Assembly (NCBI RefSeq): GCF_032362555.1
Contig: NC_083511.1
Span: 5,952,001-6,016,000 of the forward strand
Source: Amyelois transitella
Lineage: Eukaryota > Arthropoda > Insecta > Lepidoptera > Pyralidae
DNA length: 64,000 bases
Direction: 5' to 3'
The translations under genes were made by a program, and so were the position numbers. Shown piece after piece: positions 1 through 9,716 of this stretch. Under the pieces are notes generated by a model, which saw only the letters and a program-made list of their open reading frames with translations, did no database searches and was not told the DNA's origin. Each line of letters opens with the position of its first letter. Within the stretch, counting starts at the first letter, position 1.

Positions 1-133
1 ATGCTGGTCTGGCAGCGAAAAAAGAATTTGCATTGTACCTACTGCATACATATTAATTGTATAGAGAAACATCAGGTGAGTATCTGACTTCACTATAACT
101 AATAACAAACAAAAAATTATTAAAAAGTATTAC

Positions 134-364
134 CGAATCCGCTAGTGGATACTGAAAAAGAGGCTCCTCAATGAAGACTTGTTTTGGAAGAAGAACGTCG
201 CAATTGTGTTCATTGACGATGGTCCCTCCAACGCTCGTAATATTCAAACCCGTCAGTTTTTCACATCCTTCTAAAATATTCTTCACTTCGGCCACAGAAC
301 ATTGCATTGAAATAGCGTTTACGGAGCTCAGAAACAGAATGCTGAAAAATACTAATTTGAACAT
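134..364 (-). CDS. Secreted protein, signal-peptide first exon (gene continues off the left edge)
   Basis: The reading frame starts at ATG 364-362 and is open for exactly 77 codons to a splice donor (GTAATA) whose first bases are at 133-132, giving a phase-0 exon end. Residues 1-17 form a classic signal peptide (MFKLVFFSILFLSSVNA) followed by a mature part with three cysteines (positions 22, 34 and 55) and one N-glycosylation sequon (NIT, residue 41). Further exons must lie at lower coordinates, outside the window. The start was chosen because it directly precedes the hydrophobic core; an in-frame upstream extension exists but would bury the signal peptide. I do not recognise the family. A small extracellular or haemolymph protein is an inference from the signal peptide and cysteines only. 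Confidence 0.6.
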
Positions 365-620
365 GATTGTGGAAGCGATGTTGCCGTACAAATAAAGCGA
401 GCCAATAGAGAAACGAGAATGACGTCGGTTGTAAACCGTTAAAACAAAACAGGGAGAGTATAGAACCGAAACTAAAAAGCTCACATTTGCTTAGATGGGT
501 ATATTGTGAATGCAAAAGAGGTTGTTTTTAGTTATCGTTATCATTTGACGCTTTATCTACTTAATTTTATCCCAGATTGATATAACTTTAGATTAATAGT
601 TCATACATACATATAATCAC
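365..620. other. Upstream region of the secreted-protein exon
   Basis: Probably holds the 5' UTR and promoter of the minus-strand exon. No unambiguous TATA box or initiator stands out. Confidence 0.3.
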
Positions 621-890
621 CTGAGCGTCGGTGGTCTAATTGGTTAGGTGGCCAGTTAAAATGCGCGTGGCGTAAAAATGTCCAGGTTCGAATCCCACCC
701 CGGCCATGTAGGTACCAATGACTATTTTCGAAGTGATGTACCTACATTAATTTAAATACTAACCGATGGTCTTATTGTAAGGGAAACCATCGTGAGGAAA
801 CCTGCACAAAACCTGACTCATTCAATCCAGGATCCATGGTCAAAAGAAGGATGCAACCAGGACTAAAGCCAGAAGACAGAGGGACGTCTA
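621..890 (+). repeat. tRNA-derived SINE, family B
   Basis: The head has a tRNA-like A box (around 630-648) and a B box GGTTCGAATCCC (around 682-695), followed by a body with 'aaccgatggtcttattg', 'catcgtgagg' and 'ggatccatggtcaaa'. The same body recurs at 4880, 7960, 13572, 19995 (-), 36505 (-) and 45210. This is the most complete copy with a recognisable head. Confidence 0.75.
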
Positions 891-1790
891 TATATACGTA
901 CCTCTATATCCCTATCGGGGGTAAATTTTAGTACTAATAAGTAGTATAGAAAAAGATAAAGAGAATGCCATCCGCTCCCTTTTTGATTTGTTCCAATAGA
1001 ACCGATAAACCGGCTCGTTATATAATTCACAGCATCAACAATACTGCAGAACAATATGTAGGAATGTTTTACAAACAATTTTATGTTCTTAATATTGCTA
1101 CTACGAAATAATCGACATTATTGATTATTTAAACAGCTGTAGGCCAGGAAGTTATCATACCATTCTTTTGTAATTTTTTCACCGTAAATAGATATTATTT
1201 ATTTAAGAGATATTTATTACTATGTAGATTTACAAGGCGTGCCGTGCCGTTTGTCTAAGGCTTCAACGCTGCAAAAGGAACTCTTTACGAAGCAAATGGC
1301 AGCATGTAAGTGTAACGCGATACTTGGTATCACTTCACATGGCTGAAGATGTTTAGAAAACATTTGGTAAAGCTTCGGTGGAAAGACCTGTTGGCTAGGT
1401 AGGTACTTACTCGTACCTAATTTCTTGACACCAATAACTTGTGTGATTTTTTCCTTAATCGCTGGATCGTGTCAGCATAATGCTTAACTTTGACTTGGCC
1501 CTTAATAAATTTAATTTTCCCTCAATAAAACTCATTCAACTCATTGCCCGTAAAAGCGCATACGCCTTCAGTAGATATGTCACATGAAGCCTAAACTCTA
1601 CGGATGTAAGTAGGTAGGATAAACTCTTTCATGAATCATAGTTTCAAGAAAACAAAACTAACTTATTTATGCTCACTGTCAATTTGAATAAGATATGGCA
1701 GTGAAAGCAGAGTATTAACAATATTACTATCGAAGTTTTTGCATACAGCTTAAATCCTTAAAAAGGCCATGAAGTACTTTGATTATTATA
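891..1790. other. Intergenic, no feature recognised
   Basis: AT-rich sequence with scattered 'gtaggta/tacctac' tetramer runs that are common all over this window. No coding or structured element seen. Confidence 0.4.
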
Positions 1791-2282
1791 ATGCAAAGAA
1801 ACAATTGTAGAATCCAACAGAGATTGGGAATTCCTCAGTTGAACAGAGAGAAAACGGTGTATGAAACAGCTGAGAGGGTACGATGTGCCAGAATGTGGTG
1901 TTATCGACATTGGGGGTTACTCTGCAATCCAGAAATACCCGTGAAAATTAAATTCCAGCTTTACAAGATGTTTGTGATACCCATCCTCACGTATGGGTGT
2001 GAATTATGGACTTTGGATAACTTCGTTTGTGAAAAACTTCTGCGGTTTGAAAGTGGTGTTCTGCTAAAAATTTATAAATCTGGTTTCCCTCACAGACATC
2101 CAGATAGGCTGCGCCCCAATATTGGTATAGTTTATTATTCTTATAATAATATTGATGTTGTTAGACATATCAAAAATGAAAGGTTATCTTGGAGCGAGTT
2201 AATAAAACGTGAGAAGCGAGCACTAAGACGACAATCTTCAGGTAGAAAAAAACGTGTTGGCTGGTGGGATCAACCAAGATGA
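1791..2282 (+). pseudogene. Non-LTR retrotransposon RT C-terminal (thumb) fragment
   Basis: An open frame from ATG 1791 to the TGA at 2280-2282 (163 aa). It contains the post-catalytic signature of LINE reverse transcriptases: IPVKIKFQLYKMFVIPILTY, then GCELWTL, and later HIKNERLSW before a basic tail with GWWDQP. The catalytic (Y/F)xDD core is absent upstream, so this is a 5'-truncated remnant. The frame is open throughout, which is unusual for an old fragment. The mariner at 2369 begins about 90 bp after its stop codon. Confidence 0.7.
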
Positions 2283-2368
2283 AGCGTGATAGTATATAGA
2301 TTGCACAGATAATGACCAATGTAGCGGTAGTTCAAACAAAACCCCAGGTGTATTATCCACAGGATGTA

Positions 2369-3689
2369 CATTCAGTCAGAAAAGTATCGGGAATGGATTA
2401 TTTATTTATGGTTCCAAATTCAAATTTTTGTTTTTTTTGTTGTTGTTAGATTGGCACAACTGTTTTCCATTTTGGCGCGGAGTTTGAGTTGCATCTGTTG
2501 TTTACATTAAATACAGTGCTATTTTTAGTTATATCATATCTAGTGTGTATTGCTAATTTCATAATGGATAAAAACATCGAACAAAGAGTTTGTCTTAAAT
2601 TTTGCATTGCCAATGGAATATCGTGTTCGGAGTCACTGAAAATGTTACAGAAGGCTTACGGTGAATCGACTTTATCAAAAACTCGTGCTTATGAGTGGTA
2701 CAAAGCGTTCAAAAGCGGTCGAAATGTGATGGAAGATTTGCCTCGCTCTGGTAGGCCATCAACGTCTGCAACTGAAGTTAACATCGCAAAAGTGAAGGAA
2801 ATAGTGACTGAAAATCCTCATTCAACTTTGAGAGAGATAGCCACCGAACTTTCTGTATCTCACGAGTCGATCAGTACCATTTTAACTAATAATTTGGGTA
2901 TGAAACATGTTGCCGTTCGGCTAGTCCCAAAAGACCTGAATTTTTTTCAAAAACTCAATCGCATGAGAGTCGCTGAGGACATGCTAGAACGAGTCAATTC
3001 CGACCCAACATTCATGAAACGCATTGTTACTGGTGACGAGACGTGGGTTTACGAGTTTGACATGCAAACTAGTCAACAAGCTTCGGAGTGGCGCCTTCCA
3101 ACTGAACCGAAACCGAAAAAACCACGCCAAAGTCGTTCAAAAGTCAAAGTCATGTTGACTGTTTTCTTTGACTATCGCGGTGTTGTGCACTCGGAATTCT
3201 TGCCGGAAGGTCAAACGGTAAATAAGGAATATTATTTGAGTGTTATGCGGCGTTTAAGAGAGCAAATCCGACGAAAAAGGCCAGATTTGTGGAAGGAAAA
3301 TTCTTGGATTTTGCACCATGATAATGCACCTTCGCACAAGGCCATCATTGTGAACGAATTTTTAACCAAACACTCAATAAATACCATCGAGCAACCACCA
3401 TATTCACCAGATATGGCTCCAGCCGACTTTTTTCTTTTTCCTAAACTCAAATTACCACTTCGTGGCACCCGTTTTCAATCGGTAGAAGACATAAAAGAGA
3501 ATTCGCGGCGAGAACTGACCTCAATTCCGGAAACAGCGTTTAAAAAATGTTTTGATGATTGGATTATTCGTTGGCGTAAGTGTATCGTTTCTAAAGGAGC
3601 ATATTTTGAAGGTGATAAAATAAATTTGGATGAATAACAAACAGTTTGTGTATTATTGATCTTTTCCCGCTACTTTCTTGACAGAGTAG
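2369..3689 (+). mobile_element. Complete mariner element (DD34D)
   Basis: Bounded by TA dinucleotides (2367-2368 and 3690-3691), as expected for Tc1/mariner insertion. The imperfect terminal inverted repeats are about 25 bp: the left end contains GTCAGAAAAGTATCGGGAA and the reverse complement of the right end contains GTCAAGAAAGTAGCGGGAA. The total of about 1.32 kb is the normal size for a full-length mariner. It encloses an uninterrupted transposase gene (2564-3637). The exact right boundary is uncertain by two or three bases because several TA steps occur there. Confidence 0.92.
2564..3637 (+). CDS. Mariner transposase, intact
   Basis: A 357-aa protein with no frameshift or stop, slightly longer than the usual size of about 345 aa. 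Residues 1-110 form the paired helix-turn-helix DNA-binding region (RSGRPSTS linker at 61-68, second HTH around 88-110). The linker motif is LVPKDL (120-125), a variant of the WVPHEL motif of mariners. The catalytic triad is complete: D158 (TGDETW), D253 (HHDNAPSH) and D288 (SPDMAPADFFLFP), with 34 residues between the last two, so DD34D. The frame is open 25 codons further upstream, but ATG 2564 gives the typical mariner start. The protein cuts and pastes its own element at TA sites. An intact triad and frame suggest recent arrival, but activity cannot be judged from sequence alone. Confidence 0.95.
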   Translation: MDKNIEQRVCLKFCIANGISCSESLKMLQKAYGESTLSKTRAYEWYKAFKSGRNVMEDLPRSGRPSTSATEVNIAKVKEIVTENPHSTLREIATELSVSHESISTILTNNLGMKHVAVRLVPKDLNFFQKLNRMRVAEDMLERVNSDPTFMKRIVTGDETWVYEFDMQTSQQASEWRLPTEPKPKKPRQSRSKVKVMLTVFFDYRGVVHSEFLPEGQTVNKEYYLSVMRRLREQIRRKRPDLWKENSWILHHDNAPSHKAIIVNEFLTKHSINTIEQPPYSPDMAPADFFLFPKLKLPLRGTRFQSVEDIKENSRRELTSIPETAFKKCFDDWIIRWRKCIVSKGAYFEGDKINLDE

Positions 3690-3881
3690 TATATAGACGT
3701 AACAATCAAAAAAGGAAACATAAATTAGTATCTCTATTTATTACTGATCAGTGATAAACAAGTATGTTCAAATTGTAAATTATAGAGATATAACACATAT
3801 TATATTAGCTAAGCATAAAAGGACTAAAATAAAGAATTTTTACTTTAAATAGGTACTTATGTTTTCTTCATCAGTGGGCGA

Positions 3882-4409
3882 CTAACGAGACAATGTACGT
3901 CTTGACTTTTTATATAAACGAGGACTTCTCCGCCGATTTGATAATGACGTAGTAGTAATTTCAGATTCGCTCCTAGATTTACGACGTTCATTACTTTCGC
4001 GTTCAGAATTGCAATGGCATTTACGACATGCATTTGTGAAATACGGCGCGGGATCATCGGGATATCTGGAGATGGACTGCAGCAATTGTCTAACCTGTGA
4101 CTCGTCTAATCCTGTCGATCGTCGCCATCTAATAGACTGTATTTTCATATACTTTGTCACATCAATATCAGTATAGAGTTCGTATAATTGACGTCTGCTG
4201 ACGGATGTACCAAATATTTGTTTTAAAGCTTGGACCTCGAGCTTCTTTATGGATTCAATTTCATGTTCGAATTCAAACCAATTATACATAAGCAATGGTC
4301 TCAAAAATATTTTGTACGCTAACAATTTCTTACATATAGACATTTGTCTCGATTTTAATATTGCATCCTTCTTTTTACACCATTGTTTAGATAGAACTGT
4401 ATTAGGCAT
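3882..4409 (-). pseudogene. Non-LTR RT C-terminal fragment with long basic tail
   Basis: A 175-codon open frame from ATG 4409-4407. Residues 20-70 match the region after the RT catalytic core (KKLLAYKIFLRPLLMYNW, then KKLEVQALKQIFG), followed by the ELYTDIDVTKYMKIQSIRW block, which corresponds to the 'HIKNERLSW' block of the fragment at 1791-2282. The last 45 residues are rich in R, K and S (NERRKSRSE, RRRSPRLYKKSRR). No RT core lies upstream, so it is either a truncated LINE piece or, less likely, a derived host gene. It is in opposite orientation to the 1791-2282 fragment, with the mariner between them. Confidence 0.55.
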
Positions 4410-4879
4410 AATAATGAAAAGAAGAAAGGTATTCCTTTGAGGTAATACTATTATACAAGGCTTTAACTAATATTATTACACAGAACAATATAATTGCAGG
4501 CGAAGGCTATATCATTCTACTCAGATTTAAAATATTCCGTTACATCACATTGACATAAATAATGTTTGACACGAAAAGAGAAACCAAAACATCAAGGACA
4601 ACATAATTGCATCTACTTTCTATTAGTACATATGTCATCGAAAAATAACAAGAACCACAGGTTTTTGTTATTTTCCAGTGACACATAAGTAGGTACATAT
4701 TTCATTTATCATTTTCACCATAGGGTTTCTGCATGAACATTATAAAATAAATTTTTGGGTTTTTAAATAAGTAATCTCATAGATAGATATAATACCTCAT
4801 AGGCCATAGGCAGAACTGGTAATAACCATCAAGTGTAAATGAAATTAAATACTCGGAGCAACCAACAACATAATAGAAT
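4410..4879. other. Intergenic, nothing recognised
   Basis: AT-rich sequence without a coding pattern, inverted repeat or known repeat family. Confidence 0.4.
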
Positions 4880-5030
4880 GAGCATCGGTGGTTGAACGGT
4901 TAAGGCTAAATTTCGCAAGTAGGTAATGCCTGTCGGCAGGCAGGCAAAGACAGGATCAAATCCTTCCTCGGCCATGCACTTATGACTTTTCTAAGTTTTG
5001 TGAATTAGTTTAAATGCTAACCTATTAGCA
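4880..5030 (+). repeat. SINE family B, diverged copy
   Basis: Begins with 'agcatcggtggttgaacggtta', a tRNA-like A-box region, passes through a decayed B box (4953-4975) and ends in 'tatgacttttctaagtt', matching the junction seen in the 621 copy. An internal 'gcctgtcggcaggcaggc' forms a short hairpin. Confidence 0.6.
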
Positions 5031-5946
5031 TTTAACCGAGTAGTACCTAAGTGTACCTACTACCTACCTACTGCATTGTTGACGCTGTTCCTCAATTTTA
5101 AAAAGTTTGTTTAGACATGTGTAGGTAAGTACATATCCTATTCCAACTAATATAAATGAGAAAGTTTATTTGTTTGTTTGTTACCTTTTCACAGATTATT
5201 TACGCATATAGGCCCAGTTTTATTTTGTTAATAATTGTATGACATAGAAAGAAGAAAATATTATTAACACTAAACCTAAAACTAAAGCCGTGATCAAAAC
5301 TAAAAACCGGCTAATGAAACTATCGATAGGTATTACCTAGTTATTGTCTATAGCTGTCACACTAAGCTTTAATTTATAATAATATACCGTGCTATAATAT
5401 TTAACATAGCTAGCGAGATGAAGCTATAATTAATATTACATGGGTGGGCAATAAATAGCGGAAATCAATTTCATAATATTGCCGCCTGATTTATTAAGTT
5501 ATACCTAGTTTTCGACTAAGGCTCCACCCGCATTTAACAAAAATACACGTATTCCCGTAGGAATTACTATTGTAAATTAGTTTTATTTTAATCGGTTAAG
5601 AGTTTTCATGGTTTAAAAAGAAACAAACTTGCTTACGAATAGAAAGTATAAGTAAAGATACGAGAAATGTAAATAACGAAATTAATTCGTATGTATCCCA
5701 CCCATGACAATCAAAGAAAAAAAAGGATTTTATACTAATATCTGTGCTTTTTGACGTTTGACTGACGGTACAGTTGACGGTTGCACCTGCTATTGTAGTA
5801 AAAACGTAGTAGTGGTTAAATTGTGCCCTTTATATTTATATCTGTGCACCTAACTGCTATGCGAAAGTAAAATAAAACGACATTGTTTTTACTGGGTTCG
5901 GTATTTTTCCAAAATTAGCTAAGTTTCGGAATTGATCGTCATCTTC
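5031..5946 (+). other. Intergenic and putative Nrbf2 promoter
   Basis: Around 5154-5212 there is a 5' fragment of the Helitron-like repeat ('tataaatgagaaagtttatt' followed by gtttgtttgtt). The last 250 bases upstream of the Nrbf2 ATG are likely promoter and 5' UTR; repeated TGACG-type steps occur at 5750-5780, but no TATA box is clear. Confidence 0.35.
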
Positions 5947-6863
5947 ATGATGGAATCTCATCCTCTGAATTTGGTAAGTACTATAACATTTCATGTTTAC
6001 CATGTGTACTAAAAGTACGCCTATTGTACTTTACAAATTGTAATTGTTACAATAAAGAATAAATAAATAAATAAACTTTGTGTCCAAGTTATGTATAGGT
6101 AACAGTTTATCACTACCTGTTTTAGGCTCACCAACAGCACCGTCGGGCTGAGGCGCACCTCGTGAATAATAAATACGATGAAGCAATGCAATGCCATCAA
6201 AACGCAGCTGAACTTCTTTTAGACGCAATGAAATCCACTACTTCTTCAATTGCTTTAGAGTCTATCACCCTTCAGCGCAGTTATCACCTAAAACAAAAGG
6301 ACTTGATCAAAAGTAAAAAAGAACAATATTTTCGTGTGAAGAAAGCTATGGATAATTTGAAATGTTTAGGATATGAACAATTGCAGAATCTGCAAGGTAG
6401 TGATTCTACCAGATTAGAAGTTGCCATTTACAGAACTATATTTGAACATGAGAGTTTAATAAAAATGTTGATTGCTAAGAATGATGTTGGAAAAGGCAAA
6501 GATGTGAACAGAGGAGATACAATTGATGGCAAAAAAATAGAAAAAGAAGAAAAAATCCTTGAAGAGTTAAAACATTTAAATGAAAATATGCATAGACTTG
6601 TTGATCAGTTAATTCTACAAGTAGAGGTTCTAAAAGATGATAGTGAAACCTTAAAAGATAAAGTTAACTTCTTAGAAAAGGAGCGAATGAGATATCTATA
6701 TACGTCAGCACAAAATGAGCTCAATGTGATAAACATTGGTAGTGGCATGTGCGATGAAAGCATTAAAGAAACTGTTCCAAGAGTGCCTATCACTAAACTA
6801 ACAAGCGAAGGAAAACCATTGAACCTTCAACCAAACTTTGATTTAAGCGCCTTTAAGATTTAG
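5947..6863 (+). CDS. Nrbf2: Nuclear receptor-binding factor 2 (MIT domain, autophagy PI3K complex)
   Basis: Two coding exons: 5947-5973 (MMESHPLNL, donor GTAAGT at 5974) and 6126-6863 (acceptor TTTTAG, stop TAG), joined in phase 0 with a 152-bp intron; the product is 254 aa (human about 287). The N terminus matches the NRBF2/Atg38 MIT domain: HPLNLAHQQHRRAEAHL, NKYDEAMQCHQNAAELLLDAM and LQRSYHLKQKDLI (residues 4-75), the signature of this three-helix domain. A coiled coil follows at about 148-200. In yeast and mammals the protein dimerises and binds Atg14/Beclin1-VPS34-p150, stimulating PI3P production for autophagy. The start could equally be the second ATG (5950). A polyadenylation signal lies at 6965. 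It converges on Tmem127. The C-terminal half is divergent, as is normal in insects. Confidence 0.92.
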
Positions 6864-6964
6864 ACACAATGGTAGTAAATGTACCTACCTTTTAAGTATT
6901 AGATTATTCTCAAAGTATTATTTGGATAAGGCAGGTGCCTATAATTTTTTATATCAATGAAAAT

Positions 6965-6970
6965 AATAAA
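6965..6970 (+). terminator. Candidate poly(A) signal for Nrbf2
   Basis: AATAAA about 100 bases after the stop codon, followed by further AATAAA-like hexamers in an AT-rich stretch. It is the first such signal downstream of the gene. Confidence 0.5.
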
Positions 6971-7959
6971 AAATATAAGGTTGAAATAAATAATAATAAT
7001 TGAACAGAATTTTTTTTCCTGTAGAAACAAATGTAAGAAAACATAAATAAATATTTTATCTTTAAATATCATTATACTTATTTCAGTAAATTGTAATAAA
7101 CCTATTTGTAACTGACTGTAAGTACTTAAAAAAATAATCCAAGTTGAAACATTTTCCTTTTTTATTTTTCTTTATTTGGGTTTTACTCATCAACACAGAA
7201 ACCATGTACTGAACTGGTTATAATGAAACTTCAATGTCTATACTATTTACCTAATAATATAGCTGTTATAAGTAAAAGATTTTAAAGATTAATTTTTGAA
7301 AATACTGATACTGAACCAATCTTGAAAATTCTTTCACCGTTAAAAAGTACCTACATTATCTGCATGTGTAAGGCATTGTGTGTAGATGAAGGCTATAGCT
7401 GGGTTGAATCATATGTAGGTAGGCTACAATACTAGGGACGGATGGCCTCTCGCGCAGTTGTCGGATTCTCGTCGCTGAACCTAAAAAGGTCTGGTTGGAT
7501 CCTTGGTCTGGATGACACTTAAACTAGGTAATGCCCGCAACTTCGGTCTCTAGGCTAAAGATTTTTGTTATAAGGTGCTGCATCAGATGTTTCAGACTTG
7601 ATCCTACTTTAATTGTGAAAATGAAGAGTAGTGTCAAAGCACAGCTAATTTTTTTCAAATTTCTATGGTACTTATGTACTTTCAGGCAGTTATACTGCTT
7701 GATCACATATTGATTGTGATTTCGTTCAAACATAGTATTTTGTGACGTGCATGCGGCCCATCCTTCGCCTCTCTTCTCAGAAGTTTCCCGGAAGTCCTAT
7801 ATAACCGTGCGCGCGCCCCCCAGGCCTTCGCCTTTATATATTACCTGCGACGTTTTACCCTAAATTTAACTTATTAGCTCCTCACCTAATCAGCGCAAAG
7901 GTTCATTTCGTACCTCTGCCATACTAGTCATTCACATCTCTCTCCTAGAGTCATGCTCA
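6971..7959. other. Intergenic between convergent genes, GC-rich repeat-like patches
   Basis: Mostly AT-rich. The patches at 7430-7520 and 7740-7870 are GC-rich and look like decayed repeat sequence (for example 'gcgcgcgccccccaggcc'), but I cannot tie them to a family. Confidence 0.35.
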
Positions 7960-8145
7960 TTATTAAGTGCTAACCGATGCTCTTACGGTGAGGGAGACAT
8001 CGTGAGGAATCCTGCACACTCAAACATCTGAATGTGTAACTGTGATCATTGGATCGTGTTTATTGTACAAACCTTGATGAGATTAGTTCCCCGGTAAAGT
8101 TGCAGAGATTACAGAAAAGTCGCTTTGTGTGTAAAAACTTGACTT
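7960..8145 (+). repeat. SINE family B body fragment
   Basis: Contains 'ctaaccgatgctcttacgg', 'agacatcgtgagg' and a later 'gtgtaaaaacttgac', in the same order as the other family B copies. The tRNA head is missing. Confidence 0.65.
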
Positions 8146-9716
8146 ATCTACCTTATCCATGTTAAGAGGAGGAAGATCACATCCCGGTGTTGATTATATT
8201 TGGTCTTCATCGCCATTTAATGATGCAAGATACACGTCAGAATGCCTTGGATGGTGTAGACTAATATAATTGGCACTGGATGTGAACAATAGATTTGGCA
8301 CACACTTAATTAGCAAGTTATTTAATCAAATTGTACTGCTTTTACTACAGAATATTAGACAAACATGGTTTGTAATAAATAATACATATTATTTGTAGAT
8401 ATGTATTGCATATTGGTCTTACACAAAATAAAATCTTATATTATAATTGTAAAAATAAACTTCCTAGTTTATTGAACCAGGAATAACTATGCTTATACCT
8501 AGAAGAAATCTATACATCAACGAACATTAGAACTAATAACATAGTTATATTTTTGGTAACATGGAACATTATACATCAATTGCTACCAGTACTATTATAA
8601 TACATAATTCCATTTTTTATTAAACAGATCTCCAGTTGTTGACTAAGTCTAAAAGCTCATTTCAAAGTGATAATTATAACATGTCTTTGAATTTATTATT
8701 TACAAATTCAGATCATATTTTTTTAAATATTAATTATTTCTAGTTTCATGCTGTGGTATTTTATTCTAAAATCAATAAAAAAAATATCCATTGCATGTAT
8801 CGGTAAGAATCGGTAGGTTTATTTCTAGGGAATTGAAATAAAATTCTAAAATTAACCCAATATTTGCCTTATTTCGTTGATTGAACTTATTTTTATTATT
8901 ATATTTTCTTGTCATTATCTATGTACCAAAGCGTCGCATTGGTCCTAATTCCTAACACATAATTTTAAGGCTAAGTTAATTAACGAACAAAATTTGTTAA
9001 ATTTTAACATTAAAGCATTTTGAGAAATACCGACACGAATAGGCACTAAAATGGCAAATCACATAGGTACTGAAGTATAAAGACATCAATTAATTTTCGA
9101 CTCACAACCACAATATACATAGAACAGATACATAACACTGAATATTAAGACATTATCTAAGTTTATTTTTATTTGTTATTAATATTTGGCTATTTAAAAT
9201 TTTATGCACACTACATTTGCCGATTAGAAATTAAAATATATCACGAGCACTTAGTTCCGGAATTTCAGTTGCGTGCACATATTTTGACAGCAAAGGACTT
9301 ATTTATCGAAAATTTTATTTCAAAGCTCAAAGATTTGTTGCTATTTGAATTATCACCGGTCGTCTAAACCTCATCGATAACCCTAGGGTGTAACAGTTAA
9401 TGAGAATTCTAACAGGTAGTCATATTAGTGATGTTTCATTATATTATCATAATAAATTTTTAAAACGTCCTTCACAAGCCTTACACACTTGAACAACAAC
9501 AAGACAACAGAAACGCACAATGCCAATTGAAAGCATGGAAAATAAATACATATGTTCTTGGTTTTTGTACACATGATTTACACACAGAATAATATGTATA
9601 GTTTTTCATTGGTGCTGTGTGTACCATTAAAGCAAAAAAAAATAAATGATAAATGGTAATGAATAAATAAGGTAATGAATGATAGAATATATAGCTTTTG
9701 GAAATTAGTGAAAATT
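8146..9716. other. Intergenic and probable 3' UTR of Tmem127
   Basis: No coding feature. A minus-strand AATAAA (plus-strand TTTATT at 9314-9319) lies about 400 bases past the Tmem127 stop and is the likely poly(A) signal. Confidence 0.4.

Noticed and set aside
9173-9367. Small plus-strand frame of 64 codons
   Set aside because: AT-rich random frame in the likely 3' UTR of Tmem127; no motif and no ATG context.
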